Shown: one piece after another, positions 38,318-47,678 of the stretch
How the letters are laid out: each line of letters starts with the position of its first letter
Numbering within the stretch: position 1 is the first letter of the stretch
Origin: Balneolaceae bacterium
GTDB taxonomy: Bacteria > Bacteroidota > Rhodothermia > Balneolales > Balneolaceae
Reading direction: 5' to 3'
Assembly (NCBI GenBank): GCA_034521495.1
Contig: JAXHMK010000018.1
Location: forward strand, 62,001-126,000
Length of the DNA: 64,000 bases
Notes under the pieces: model-generated
The model's database searches: none
Seen by the model: the letters and a program-made list of their open reading frames with translations, nothing else
What the model was told of the DNA's origin: nothing
Made by a program: the position numbers and the translations under genes

Positions 38318-38376
38318 CTAAAATTTTCAGTTGTACGACAAATTGTGCTTAGCTTGGTCACACCATTCAAAAAATA

Positions 38377-38460
38377 GCGCGAGTGTCTCGCTCGTGCTCT
38401 GAAAAAATGGCCACAAGCGAGTCAACTACGCTAAAAGCTTCGTCGACCGAGGACGCTTGC
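38377..38460. repeat. R7 hairpin with a small insertion in its right arm
   Basis: The left arm GCGCGAGTGTCTCGCTC is intact. The right arm CACAAGCGAG ... ACGCTTGCGC is split by about 31 bp containing CTACGCTAAAAGCTTCG, a module also seen near 31857. The uninterrupted form is at 27427-27480. Confidence 0.6.
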
Positions 38461-38480
38461 GCCATACCCCAATTTCCAAT

Positions 38481-40514
38481 TTACCCATCTTCGGCTGACC
38501 ACTGGTTATTGGATCGATCTACATCCGGGAATTTAAAATCCGGATCAACTGTCACGTTAACAACGGGGATTTCAGATGAAAGTTGGATCTGTTTTGTTCT
38601 GTAACCATTTAACCAGTGTTCTACGTCTACTTTTTCTGTTTGAGTTGTGTTGTCTTCAAACTCAACTTGAACGGTTACGGGCATTGGCACATTACCGTGG
38701 TCTTCAATATTTATCAGGATTTCACTGTCGTTTTGAGAAACATTTGTAACGCCATGATCGAGCACCCAGGTTTCGTAATACCAGGATCGCCAGAACCATG
38801 AGAGATCCCGACCGCTTACATCTTCGTATGTTCTGAACATATCCCACGGGTAGGGGTGCTTAAAAGCCCAACGGTCGATAAATTCCCGGTGGGCTTCCAT
38901 AAAGAGTTCATCACCAAGAAGTCCTTTCAGAGCATAAAGAATGGATGCCGGTTTATCGTAGGAGGCTACACTATAGCTGTTGGCATAGTAATGATAATCA
39001 GACCACCGCATGAGCTCTCCCTCAAGTTCAGTTCCTGCAATCTGCATGTAACTGGCAAATACATCCAGTTGATCAAACCGGTCGGGACTATAATAGTCGG
39101 CAGAAGCGAGGTTATCATGAAATTGAGTAAACCCTTCATCCATCCATGTGTATCGTCTCTCATTTGTACTTAGTATCATTGGAATCCACATGTGGGCCAG
39201 TTCGTGTGCGGTTACTCCATACAACCGAACGGTTCCGGCGCTATTGTAATCGCCAATCAGGGTCATCATAGGGTGCTCCATTCCGCCGCCGATAATACCG
39301 GAACCTTCAACCGATGTCATATGCGGCCAGGGATAGGCTTTACCCGTGTACTCCGCTAAAAAATCAATAGAGTGTTGTGCGTATTCGGTTTGATCGGTCC
39401 AGAATTTGGCCGGTTCGCGATAAAATGTGTTAATTCGTGTATAGTCCATCTCACCGTCGCCGTCAACATCTCCGGCTTCGGTTCGGGCACTTTCCCATTT
39501 TGACTCTAATGTGGCACTGAATGCTACATCCCTCACATTATAGGCCTGGAATCTCCAGGTAAGTTTTCCATCTTCGCTGTCAATTGTAGCTTCGTCCAGT
39601 TCCTCAAAATCGGCAATCGTTATCACTTCGTCACTCTCACCCGCCTGCCGGTATCTGTCGAGCATTTTCTCTGAGAGCGTGCTCCCGGGATTCATAAACT
39701 CCCCGGTTGACATCACCAGCCAGTCTTCTGGTGCGGTGATAGTTACATCATAATCGGCAAACCCGTGATAGAACTCGGCCTTTCCTAAAAATGGATCATT
39801 AAACCAGCCGATTACATCATCATAAACAGCAATTTTTGGATACCAATAAGCTATATAATACAGGTTGTTGTTGCTGCGCCCCATGCGTCCTGAGCCATCC
39901 CCTGCAGCTCCGTGTTCGGGAATTTCGAAAGACCATTCAAAACCAAATTCCATTGATTCGCCGGATTGCAACTCCTCTTCAGGGTAGATGTAAAGTGTGG
40001 TGCCATCCAAAATGTAGCCCCCCTCTTCCTGGGTCCACCGTCTGTATATATTTGTTTCCTCAATTTCAGAGCCCTCAACAGTGATTCGGGTCAGATCTAC
40101 TCCGCCTGTAATCTCTACATATTCGTTCTTTGGAAGACCCGCCTTGTGCAGGTTTTGTGCAATTTCAACCACAATTACCCGATGTGATTGGGGGGAGTTA
40201 TTTTCAAACGTAACTTGCGAATTCCCATGAAGCATATTTGTTTCGGGATCGATCTCGGCATGGAGGGTATAGTAACTGTAATTTTGCCAGTAATTTTCGC
40301 CGGGTTCGCCTGTTTCGGTTCGGGTACCATTATTTACAGCCATTTGATACGATGCCGGAGGGTGTACCGGGTAGGGAAGAGGACGCTCAAGTTGGTTAAC
40401 AAGTGTCTCCAGATCCCGGGATGGTTCCTGAACCTGATCGCTGGTAGAGCATGAAGAAAAAATAAAAATTGTGAGAAAGAGGAGGTAAGTAACTGGTTTG
40501 GAAAAAAATTTCAT
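38481..40514 (-). CDS. M1-family metallopeptidase lipoprotein
   Basis: A 677-aa zinc aminopeptidase-type enzyme anchored by a lipoprotein signal (IFIFSSC). The gluzincin site is VTAHELAHMWIP with the third zinc ligand in WMDEGFTQFHDN. The exopeptidase loop of M1 enzymes appears as GGGMEHPMMTLIG. The N-terminal part is beta-rich (HGNSQVTFENNSPQSH) and the C-terminal part has a beta domain for substrate positioning (LDHGVTNVSQ, VPMPVTVQVEFED). It would act in the periplasm on peptides. It is monocistronic. Its 3' side is bounded by R7 repeat DNA and its 5' side by a MITE-containing gap. Confidence 0.93.
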   Translation of the reverse strand: MKFFSKPVTYLLFLTIFIFSSCSTSDQVQEPSRDLETLVNQLERPLPYPVHPPASYQMAVNNGTRTETGEPGENYWQNYSYYTLHAEIDPETNMLHGNSQVTFENNSPQSHRVIVVEIAQNLHKAGLPKNEYVEITGGVDLTRITVEGSEIEETNIYRRWTQEEGGYILDGTTLYIYPEEELQSGESMEFGFEWSFEIPEHGAAGDGSGRMGRSNNNLYYIAYWYPKIAVYDDVIGWFNDPFLGKAEFYHGFADYDVTITAPEDWLVMSTGEFMNPGSTLSEKMLDRYRQAGESDEVITIADFEELDEATIDSEDGKLTWRFQAYNVRDVAFSATLESKWESARTEAGDVDGDGEMDYTRINTFYREPAKFWTDQTEYAQHSIDFLAEYTGKAYPWPHMTSVEGSGIIGGGMEHPMMTLIGDYNSAGTVRLYGVTAHELAHMWIPMILSTNERRYTWMDEGFTQFHDNLASADYYSPDRFDQLDVFASYMQIAGTELEGELMRWSDYHYYANSYSVASYDKPASILYALKGLLGDELFMEAHREFIDRWAFKHPYPWDMFRTYEDVSGRDLSWFWRSWYYETWVLDHGVTNVSQNDSEILINIEDHGNVPMPVTVQVEFEDNTTQTEKVDVEHWLNGYRTKQIQLSSEIPVVNVTVDPDFKFPDVDRSNNQWSAEDG

Positions 40515-40668
40515 TTCAAATATTCTGCTTGGATGAACTTTAGATGCAATATCGGGTTTAAAAGGATTGATTTAAAAAAAACGGATACTTTTATTGGGGT
40601 TAAATTTAACCTCTGCTATTGATATCTCATAGAAAAAAAGATTCATTCTAAAAAGATTATCAATAATG

Positions 40669-40793
40669 AGGGCTTTGAAATACCGGATATATTTCGACTT
40701 CGCTCCGCTGCGCTCAATAGGACGTCAGTTTGAGCGCAATGAGGAGGTACGACGAATGAAGTCGAAAACAAATGATTGCTTCTGCAAAGCCCT
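40669..40793. mobile_element. 125-bp MITE with perfect 8-bp target duplication
   Basis: The ends AGGGCTTTG (40669-40677) and CAAAGCCCT (40785-40793) are perfect inverted repeats. CAATAATG flanks both sides (40661-40668 and 40794-40801). The interior has TATTTCGACTTCGCTCC and matching GAAGTCGAAA arms. The ends resemble those of family R4 (GGCTTTGTAAAAC), suggesting one mobilising transposase. It lies in a 604-bp gap (40515-41118) with no gene; AAAGGAGGTATAACG near 40950 is a ribosome-site look-alike without a start codon. Confidence 0.85.
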
Positions 40794-41118
40794 CAATAAT
40801 GCCGGTTCCATGGATAAATTTAATCTTCATGAATCATAAAAAGTTTTAAATACGCATTGATAAAAGTAATAGTATTCATTGCAGACTCATTGATTTAAAG
40901 ATGTCATCATCTAAACCAGTTGAGACGAAATTGCCTCATTAACACTGAAAGGAGGTATAACGTTTAGTTTTCAAAGTATTTTCCTGAACAGTTAGTACGC
41001 TTTTCAGCTTCTTTCGTTAAATTAGAAGATATAATGAGTTGATATTTTAACATGAATTAACCATTATCGGTTTAAGTAAATTAATAACTAATCAACAAAA
41101 CATTATAACAGGGACAGT

Positions 41119-41487
41119 ATGGACATTGAAGAGATTAAAAAATGGTATATAGAAGCACTGAGTAAGTATGTGGAATTTTCCGGCCGAGCCCGGAGACAGG
41201 AGTTTTGGACCTTTACATTGGTTAACTTTGTAATTTCTGTTATTCTTGCAGTTCTGGATAGTATGATTGGAATGGGGTTCGGGTTCATCGGTACACTGTT
41301 TAGTCTTGCCATTATTCTTCCAAGTATTGCAGTTGGGGTTCGCAGACTCCATGATATTGGAAAAGAGGGATGGTGGCTTTTGATTGGATTGATTCCCATT
41401 ATTGGTTTAATCGTGCTGATCTACTTCTACGTTCAGGATAGTGAACCCGGCGCGAATGTATATGGGCCAAACCCGAAAGGAATTTAA
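41119..41487 (+). CDS. DUF805 membrane protein
   Basis: A 122-aa protein with three or four membrane helices. Residues 1-40 match DUF805 (WYIEALSKYVEFSGRARRQEFW) and RLHDIGKEGWWLLIGLIPIIG is the family's second signature. The C-terminus GPNPKGI is typical. No molecular role is established for the family. It is followed 39 bp later by another small membrane protein gene on the same strand. Confidence 0.93.
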   Translation: MDIEEIKKWYIEALSKYVEFSGRARRQEFWTFTLVNFVISVILAVLDSMIGMGFGFIGTLFSLAIILPSIAVGVRRLHDIGKEGWWLLIGLIPIIGLIVLIYFYVQDSEPGANVYGPNPKGI

Positions 41488-41526
41488 TCCGCAGCAGATC
41501 ATTATTAATCACATATAAAAACTGAC

Positions 41527-41907
41527 ATGGAAGAAAAAAATAAACCCGATGAATTTCCTGAAGAAAAACAAAGTACTACTTCAGGCGAAGCTGATGTAAG
41601 CCAGGTAAGGCTGTTTGGAATTATAGGATATATTTTCCCAATTCTGTTTTTCCTGCCGTTAGTAACGGAGGCAAAAGACAACACTTTTGCCAAATATCAT
41701 GCGAACCAACAACTGCTGCTATTACTTTTCCTGATTATTGGAAATACGGCTGCAAGTATATTAACTGTTATTCTGATCGGATTGCTCATTTATCCGATTG
41801 TGTGGATCTACGGCCTTGTTTGTATGGTGTTGGGAATACTAAATGTTGTAAATGACCGGGAAAAACCGCTTCCCATTATTGGAACCATTACCACACTCAT
41901 TAAATAA
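41527..41907 (+). CDS. Small Tic20/DUF4870-like membrane protein
   Basis: A 126-aa protein with a charged start (EEKNKPDEFPEEK) and three or four helices (LFGIIGYIFPILFFLPLV, LLLLLFLIIGNTAASILTVI, IVWIYGLVCMVLGILNVV). The patterning FAKYHANQQLLLLLF is shared with DUF4870 and Tic20-like proteins, where it forms a helical hairpin. It probably shares a transcript with the DUF805 gene, which ends 39 bp upstream, and a terminator follows. Function unknown. Confidence 0.8.
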   Translation: MEEKNKPDEFPEEKQSTTSGEADVSQVRLFGIIGYIFPILFFLPLVTEAKDNTFAKYHANQQLLLLLFLIIGNTAASILTVILIGLLIYPIVWIYGLVCMVLGILNVVNDREKPLPIIGTITTLIK

Positions 41908-41927
41908 CTCAACAGGGATGATATTGG

Positions 41928-41962
41928 AAAAGCCTTTTCATAATTATGGAAGGGCTTTTTTT
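41928..41962 (+). terminator. Terminator after the two small membrane protein genes
   Basis: AAAAGCC...CAT pairs with ATG...GGGCTTTT, followed by a run of Ts (GGGCTTTTTTT). It ends the DUF805/DUF4870-like transcript about 21 bp after the stop codon. Confidence 0.8.
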
Positions 41963-42096
41963 ATGATCTCGATTGTTTATACTATGCTTTTTATGGAATG
42001 AATAATTTTACAGAGTCATAGGATGAGTACACAGACTGTTTGTAATAATCCAGCAAATTTACTGGTCTGATGATTGTAAGACAAAAGGGTTGTACA

Positions 42097-42133
42097 CCCC
42101 TCCCGCCTAAAGGCGGACTCCCCTGAAGGGGAG
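42097..42133. repeat. GC-rich hairpins, family R6 copy 2
   Basis: CCGCC-TAAA-GGCGG and CTCCCC-TGAA-GGGGAG lie side by side in the spacer before the sugar porter gene. Same pattern as 14238-14317. Confidence 0.6.
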
Positions 42134-42172
42134 ATCCCTATGAAAAATAATTGCTAACGAACGATATAAAAT

Positions 42173-43543
42173 ATGATCAAAACAAAATCTATTGCATTGT
42201 CTGCCATTGCAGCCTCGCTGGCTGGGTTTCTTTTTGGATTTGATACCATCGTCATTTCCGGTGCCGATCAGCCGATCCAGGAACTCTGGCAAATGAGTGA
42301 TCTTTTTCACGGGACGTTCATTATGTCGATGGCGCTTTGGGGCACCGTAATCGGAGCTATCTTTGGAGGCATTCCTTGTGATAAATACGGAAGACGAAAA
42401 ACACTTTTTTGGATAGGGGTTCTATATTTATTGTCGGCGTTGGGTTCCGGTTTAGCACCTGACCCGTACATTTTTTCCATCTCCCGTTTTATTGGCGGAT
42501 TAGGTGTGGGGGCCTCATCTGTAGCAGCACCGATCTACATTTCAGAGATAACCCCTGCAAATAATCGCGGCAAGCTTGTAGCTTTATACCAGTTCAACAT
42601 TGTATTCGGAATATTGATTGCCTACCTGTCTAACTACTGGATTGGAACGAGCCTGGGTGAAAACGCCTGGCGCTGGATGTTGGGAGTTGAAGCGATTCCG
42701 GCTGCAATCTATGCACTTTTTGTGATTGGTATTCCTGAGAGTCCCCGCTGGTTAGCTATCAAACAAAATGATGAATCGACCGCCAAAAAGATATTGAAGC
42801 AGCTTAATCCTAAAGCGAATATCGAGAAGATGATGACGGAGATTAAGAGTTCCGTTTCGAGTGATCCGGAAGCATCAAAATTCTTTTCCGGGCGGTTCAA
42901 CTTTCCCATTATGCTGGCGTTTTTGTTCGCTTTTTTCAACCAATTATCAGGGGTGAATTTTATTCTCTACTACGCTCCGCGGATTTTTGAACAAGCCGGA
43001 GTTGCTGCCAGTGATGTTTTGGGAGCCTCTGTACCGATCGGAGTTGTGAACCTGATTTTTACTCTTATTGGAATGTACCTGATCGACAGAGCCGGGCGAA
43101 AATTGCTGATGTACATCGGCTCTTTTGGATATATCGGCTCGTTATTGGGTGTTGCGTGGGCATTTTATACCGGTGCAGAAGGCGTGATTGTGGTTGCATT
43201 TCTGTGTGCTTTTATCGCATCTCATGCCATTGGACAGGGAGCCGTGATTTGGGTATTCATTTCTGAGATTTTCCCCAATGCCGTACGGGATTACGGGATG
43301 TCTCTGGGATCAAGTACACACTGGATTTTTGCCGCAATTATTGCACTGATCACCCCGACAGTTCTGAGTACATTTTCGGGAGCCCAGATCTTTTCCTTCT
43401 TTGCATTCATGATGTTCCTGCAACTTCTCTTCGTTTGGAAACTGATGCCGGAAACCAAGAATATCACTCTCGAAGAGATGGAAGTGAAACTGGGAATCAG
43501 CCGCGAGGTGCTGGAAGAGGTTGTGGATAAGGATAAACTTTGA
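42173..43543 (+). CDS. Sugar porter (MFS) family transporter
   Basis: A 456-aa inner-membrane symporter with twelve predicted helices. Family motifs: GFDTIVISGADQPIQ in helix 1, DKYGRRKTLFW (loop 2-3), RFIGGLGVGASSVAAPIYISEI (helix 4), PESPRWLA before the central loop, NQLSGVNFILYYAPRIF in helix 7, DRAGRKLLM (loop 8-9) and PETKNITLEEME at the end. Close relatives take up xylose, glucose or galactose with protons. No sugar kinase or isomerase gene lies nearby to name the substrate. Monocistronic. Confidence 0.95.
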   Translation: MIKTKSIALSAIAASLAGFLFGFDTIVISGADQPIQELWQMSDLFHGTFIMSMALWGTVIGAIFGGIPCDKYGRRKTLFWIGVLYLLSALGSGLAPDPYIFSISRFIGGLGVGASSVAAPIYISEITPANNRGKLVALYQFNIVFGILIAYLSNYWIGTSLGENAWRWMLGVEAIPAAIYALFVIGIPESPRWLAIKQNDESTAKKILKQLNPKANIEKMMTEIKSSVSSDPEASKFFSGRFNFPIMLAFLFAFFNQLSGVNFILYYAPRIFEQAGVAASDVLGASVPIGVVNLIFTLIGMYLIDRAGRKLLMYIGSFGYIGSLLGVAWAFYTGAEGVIVVAFLCAFIASHAIGQGAVIWVFISEIFPNAVRDYGMSLGSSTHWIFAAIIALITPTVLSTFSGAQIFSFFAFMMFLQLLFVWKLMPETKNITLEEMEVKLGISREVLEEVVDKDKL

Positions 43544-44240
43544 TGTGTGATAAAAAGATTAGTAGAAAAGGGATGAGTTAACACACTGTTACGTTACCCA
43601 TCTGACGGAAAAAACAACCGTCTGATGGGATTTATAAAGCTTTTGATGGCGCGAGCGTCTCGCTCGTGCCCGCAAATAAAGTTTATCTCCCTGCCTGGCG
43701 CAAGTGTTAAATCCGGTATTTCAAATTTTAAATTGGAATAAAGTTAGATCATCTCTTGCTACAAAAATTTCTCTACAATCAGTAAGACAAGGATGTCACT
43801 TGTGCCATTCTTTTTGCAAAGGGTAAGGGACATAAGCGACGCTTTCGCTTAACATTTACGCCAGTCGAGGGCACGCGCATACACCCAAACGCATCTTACC
43901 AAGCGTTCCAAAAAGGAACGCATTCGATTCATCTGAGTTTGTTCGATTTTTGCCCACCAGACCTTCCTGACGGAAGGCAGGCTCTGCTGTTTCCGGAATT
44001 AAATTACGAAGAGGAACACAGAGTTTGACGTTTTCTTAGAAACACTATTTAAAATCAGTGCAAGATTACCCTTTTATGAACTGATTGATGTTCCCTTATC
44101 GTATATAATAGTGAATTCACCGACAGTTGAATCAAATTTTTTCTGTTAATAAAACTAAATTAAGAAACACATTTGTGTTCAGAAGTCGCTTCAAACAAAT
44201 GATTTAATCCTTAATCCATATAATTCAATTTCCAAATCCT
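43544..44240. other. 697-bp gap of repeat DNA
   Basis: In order it holds a hairpin CCCATCTGACGG / CCGTCTGATGGG (43597-43629, one mismatch, possibly the sugar porter terminator), a single R7 arm at 43649-43669, the 170-bp R2 element, then AT-rich DNA without an ORF worth calling. A promoter for the gene at 44241 must be in the last 200 bp but is not evident. Confidence 0.6.
43695..43864. mobile_element. 170-bp MITE, family R2 copy 2
   Basis: Same length and ends as copy 1: left CTGGCGCAAGTGTT and right AACATTTACGCCAG (two changes from the consensus). It follows an R7 arm within 26 bp, so two repeat families meet here. Confidence 0.83.
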
Positions 44241-45638
44241 ATGCGCACCCTTCAATCGCTATTCTTCGTCTTTTTTCTTGCTGCAGTTACCGTTTCAGCC
44301 CAACCGGTGGAGCCCCCAATGATTTATCAATTCCCATACCTTTGTCCGAATTGCAATGAGGAGATGGAGATAACGATTCGGGTATCTGCCGACGGTACAT
44401 CTATCATAGAAAGACAAACAATTTCAACAACTCCCATCGTTGATCCGGAGTTTGATGACAGCGATTATCTTCCGGGTAATCTGATCTCCGGTCCGATGAC
44501 CAACGCCCGTACGGGTAAGATTCAGCACTGGGAAATGGAGATAGGAACAAAATTTATAGAGGTTTGGGAGGATATTTTGCCTGAAATGGGAGAGCGATAT
44601 GTTGATGAAGATTTAACGAAAGCGGTAGATGAACCAGGAGAATCGAGCTGGAGTGTAGATAATTTGACGGTACATGTTGAAGATACGGGTCAGCAGGAGA
44701 CGATACAGGGATTCCCGGCCACTATTTATGAGGTAGAGGTACGTTTTGAAAAGACGGATTTTAATCCTGATGGAGAGGAGACGTCACGGGATGAAATGAA
44801 CTACCAGTTTCAACTTTGGCTGTCTGAGGAGATGCCCTTCACTCCACTTCCATTTCACTACGCACCATTTAAAGAGAAACGAATACCACCCTATAATCTC
44901 TCCCCGATTAATGATCTTGTGATCTCAACAATGCTCGACAAGATAAAGGACAAAGGCGGATTGGTAAAAAGTAAGCTTATAGTTGAGGATGAGGAGTGGA
45001 CGGTTGGATTGAAAAATGTACGGGCAACACCTCCAGTGCCCATGCATAAGTTTGAAGATCTGCCGGTTGTTTCTGCATCGCAGGTTGATAACTTTGCAGG
45101 TCCGCTTTTTATCGTTTCAATGCTTCGGGATGGAGAACTGAGTGAGATGGGCAGCGGTACTATTCAATTTGATGACCGGGAAATATCAGCCAGAAGCGCA
45201 TGGAAAGTGAATGATGAGGGAGACCTTGTAATTGTTGTAACGGCGGAGGATGAAAACACAACTTTTTTTCTCGTCAGGCCCTTGAAAGGGTTACCCGGTG
45301 TAGCAACATTTGATGTAAAAAACCGGCCTGAAAGATCTGTTCTACGGTCGATGAGTGAAGAAGAATTAGCAGAACATTCGAACTCGTTTCAAATGTATGG
45401 TCTGGTTTCCGGGGAACCATTTCCAACAGTAATAACCGGTTTTCAGTCGGGAAGTGTAACCATTGAAAATGCAGGTAATGATATTATAAAAGGCCGAACA
45501 AGCGGAGAGGTTTTAGCGCTTCCGACGGATCAGATTTCTGAAATCGAAGCTACCCCTTTTGAAATCACATTCACGTCAGAATCAGGGCTGGAGAAATTTC
45601 AGTTCAGAAGTCCCGAGGCGAGGGTTGCAGGGAGGTAA
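44241..45638 (+). CDS. Exported protein of unknown function with CPxC motif
   Basis: The 465-aa product has a signal peptide (LFFVFFLAAVTVSAQP). I do not recognise it. An early CPNC pair (residues about 35-38) might bind a metal or be redox active. The body is beta-rich, with a long region of regular strands (VDNLTVHVEDTGQQETIQG, FPATIYEVEVRFEKT) and LSEEMPFTPLPFHYAPF. The gene is not clearly in an operon with the next one, which begins 118 bp downstream. A periplasmic or surface role is all that can be inferred. Confidence 0.75.
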   Translation: MRTLQSLFFVFFLAAVTVSAQPVEPPMIYQFPYLCPNCNEEMEITIRVSADGTSIIERQTISTTPIVDPEFDDSDYLPGNLISGPMTNARTGKIQHWEMEIGTKFIEVWEDILPEMGERYVDEDLTKAVDEPGESSWSVDNLTVHVEDTGQQETIQGFPATIYEVEVRFEKTDFNPDGEETSRDEMNYQFQLWLSEEMPFTPLPFHYAPFKEKRIPPYNLSPINDLVISTMLDKIKDKGGLVKSKLIVEDEEWTVGLKNVRATPPVPMHKFEDLPVVSASQVDNFAGPLFIVSMLRDGELSEMGSGTIQFDDREISARSAWKVNDEGDLVIVVTAEDENTTFFLVRPLKGLPGVATFDVKNRPERSVLRSMSEEELAEHSNSFQMYGLVSGEPFPTVITGFQSGSVTIENAGNDIIKGRTSGEVLALPTDQISEIEATPFEITFTSESGLEKFQFRSPEARVAGR

Positions 45639-45755
45639 TTCAATCAAGGAACAAGTTGGGATTTAAAAAAAGCATAAAGCATCAACTAATTTAAAAATCT
45701 TTCACATCTGCCCATCATTTTGTTATTTGAGAGAAATCAAAATAATTGGGTGTGT

Positions 45756-47048
45756 ATGATCAACAGAAAAGAATTTTTAAAACGAATGGGCGGCACGGCA
45801 GCGGCATTAACAGCCGTCCCGTTTCTGAATCCGGAAAAGACAGCAACAGTTGCAAACGATTTAAAGCAGTTTTCGGGCAACCCTGAGGAGATCGCCCGAA
45901 ATGAGGATTTTTGGCGCACGGTTCAACATGCGTTTACGGTTGACCGGAGTCTGATCAACCTGAATAACGGGGGCGTGAGTCCGGCTCCTGAAATGGTGCA
46001 GGCAGCCATGAAACGTCACCTGGATTACATGAACGAGGCTCCGGTTTATACCATGTGGAAGGTGTTGGAACCGCAGAAAGAGGCGGTCAGGCAGCGCCTC
46101 GCCGGTAATTTTGGAGTAGATCCAGAAGAGATCGCGATCACCAGAAATGCTTCCGAGGGATTACAAATCTGTCAGTTTGGGTTTGATCTGAAGGAAGGCG
46201 ATGAAGTGTTGACCACCACGCACGACTACCCGCGAATGATCAATACCTTTAAACAACGAGAGCGGCGGGAGGGGATCAAACTGAAACAGTTTTCACTGCC
46301 GATTCCAGCCGAAGATGACGACGAGATTGTCCAATTGTTTGAGGAGAATATCACACCAAAAACAAAACTGATACTGATGTGCCACATCATCAATATTACA
46401 GGACAGATTCTGCCTGTAAAAAAAGTGGTAAACATGGCTCGCGAAAAGGGAATTCCGGTCATTGTGGATGGAGCTCATTCCTACGCCCACTGGGATTTTG
46501 ACCACTCCGATCTGGACTGCGATTACTATGCAACAAGCCTGCACAAGTGGCTCTTTGCACCTATCGGATCGGGAATGCTCTATGTGAAGAAAGATAAAAT
46601 CAAAGATCTGTGGCCTCTGATGGCGGCCCCCGAGCAGAAAGAGGACGACATCCGTAAGTTCGAAGAGATCGGTACCCATCCCATTGCCAATTTTCTCGCC
46701 ATTGCCGAGGCGTTGACTTTTCATCAAACCATCGGCCCGGAACGAAAAGGTGCCCGCATGAAATACCTGACCGATGTGTGGGTGGACCGGCTCATCGATC
46801 ATGAAAATTTTATCCTTCACACCAGCCGCGATCCGAACTATGCCTGCGGCATTGCTACAGCACAGATCAGAGGAGTGGATAGCAGAGATCTGTCGAATTA
46901 TTTGTGGGATGAGCATCATATACTGGTTACACCGATTATGCATCCAGAGTTTGAAGGGATTCGGGTCACACCCAGCGTGTATACAACCATGGAAGAGCTG
47001 GACCGGTTTAGTGCTGCCATGCAAAACGTACTGGAAAATGGAATATAG
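45756..47048 (+). CDS. Exported class V aminotransferase-like PLP enzyme
   Basis: A product of about 430 aa (ATG at 45756; an upstream TTG frame extension is unlikely). The N-terminus MINRKEFLKRMGGTAAALTAV resembles a twin-arginine signal with RK in place of RR, so export of the folded cofactor enzyme is plausible. PLP-site features: NASEGLQICQFGF, VDGAHSYAHWDFDHSDLDCDYY (Asp and His) and the Schiff-base Lys in ATSLHKWLFAPIGSG. The nearest families are isopenicillin-epimerase-like and cysteine-desulfurase-like enzymes. Its periplasmic substrate is unknown. The RidA gene follows on the same strand. Confidence 0.88.
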   Translation: MINRKEFLKRMGGTAAALTAVPFLNPEKTATVANDLKQFSGNPEEIARNEDFWRTVQHAFTVDRSLINLNNGGVSPAPEMVQAAMKRHLDYMNEAPVYTMWKVLEPQKEAVRQRLAGNFGVDPEEIAITRNASEGLQICQFGFDLKEGDEVLTTTHDYPRMINTFKQRERREGIKLKQFSLPIPAEDDDEIVQLFEENITPKTKLILMCHIINITGQILPVKKVVNMAREKGIPVIVDGAHSYAHWDFDHSDLDCDYYATSLHKWLFAPIGSGMLYVKKDKIKDLWPLMAAPEQKEDDIRKFEEIGTHPIANFLAIAEALTFHQTIGPERKGARMKYLTDVWVDRLIDHENFILHTSRDPNYACGIATAQIRGVDSRDLSNYLWDEHHILVTPIMHPEFEGIRVTPSVYTTMEELDRFSAAMQNVLENGI

Positions 47049-47224
47049 GAAACCGCGGAGAGGCAGCAGAAGTATCAGCAAAGTTTCAAATAGTCTCAAA
47101 AAAGCATCTGCGTTCTCACAAGCGATTCTGCAGCTGGCTTTATGACAATAACATCTTAAAATGTCATACAAAACAAGACTTCTTAATCTGCATCAGTTCT
47201 TACTTTTCGCCTATACTCTCATGC

Positions 47225-47617
47225 GTGAAAGAACCACCTGACCGAACCATCATTCAAACAAAAAACGCACCGGCTGCTATTGGCCCCTACAGCCAGGCAA
47301 TTCTGGTTGGGAATACGCTTTATGCGGCTGGGCAAATTGGACTTGTACCGGAATCCGGAGAATTGGTGGGTGAGGACCTTGAATCGCAGACCCGGCAGGC
47401 ACTCCACAATCTGCAAGCTGTTTTGGAAGAAGCCGGTTTTACAATGAATGATGTTGTTTCCGTTGATGTGTATCTCAGTGATCTTAATGATTATTCAGCT
47501 TTCAACGAAATCTATGCCGAATACTTTTTAGAAGGCCGTCCGGCAAGAGGCGTGGTGGAGGTGTCAAGAATACCAAGAGATGCGAAAGTAGAGATTAAGC
47601 TTGTTGCTGTAAGATAA
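47225..47617 (+). CDS. ridA: RidA/YjgF reactive-imine deaminase
   Basis: A 130-aa trimeric enzyme that hydrolyses reactive enamines and imines released by PLP enzymes. Conserved features: IGPYSQAI, GNTLYAAGQIGLVPESGEL, the active-site Arg in EGRPARGVVEV, and VEIKLVAV at the end. The start is a GTG at 47225; an ATG 4 nt upstream is in another frame and meets a stop after six codons. It comes 177 bp after the PLP enzyme gene, a fitting functional neighbour although the enzyme there looks exported. A bidirectional terminator follows. Confidence 0.93.
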   Translation: MKEPPDRTIIQTKNAPAAIGPYSQAILVGNTLYAAGQIGLVPESGELVGEDLESQTRQALHNLQAVLEEAGFTMNDVVSVDVYLSDLNDYSAFNEIYAEYFLEGRPARGVVEVSRIPRDAKVEIKLVAVR

Positions 47618-47623
47618 ATAGAA

Positions 47624-47650
47624 AAGCCCGATTCGATCTGAACCGGGCTT
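47624..47650. terminator. Bidirectional terminator between ridA and the AhpD-like gene
   Basis: AAGCCCG / CGGGCTT arms (47624-47630 and 47644-47650) with an inner TTCG/GAA match; an A-run precedes it, giving a T-run on the minus strand. It serves two converging genes. Confidence 0.72.
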
Positions 47651-47678
47651 AGGAAGTTACAGTTGTGAAGATCGTTAT

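Noticed and set aside
40946-40963. Strong ribosome-site sequence AAAGGAGGTATAACG
   Set aside because: No start codon follows at a suitable distance, so no gene can be called.
46293-47171. 292-codon minus-strand frame across the PLP enzyme gene
   Set aside because: Antisense to a well-supported gene with catalytic residues; cysteine-rich, low-quality composition typical of a shadow frame.
47221-47241. ATG with a six-codon frame overlapping the ridA start
   Set aside because: The six-codon frame ends quickly and no leader function is suggested; ridA uses GTG at 47225.
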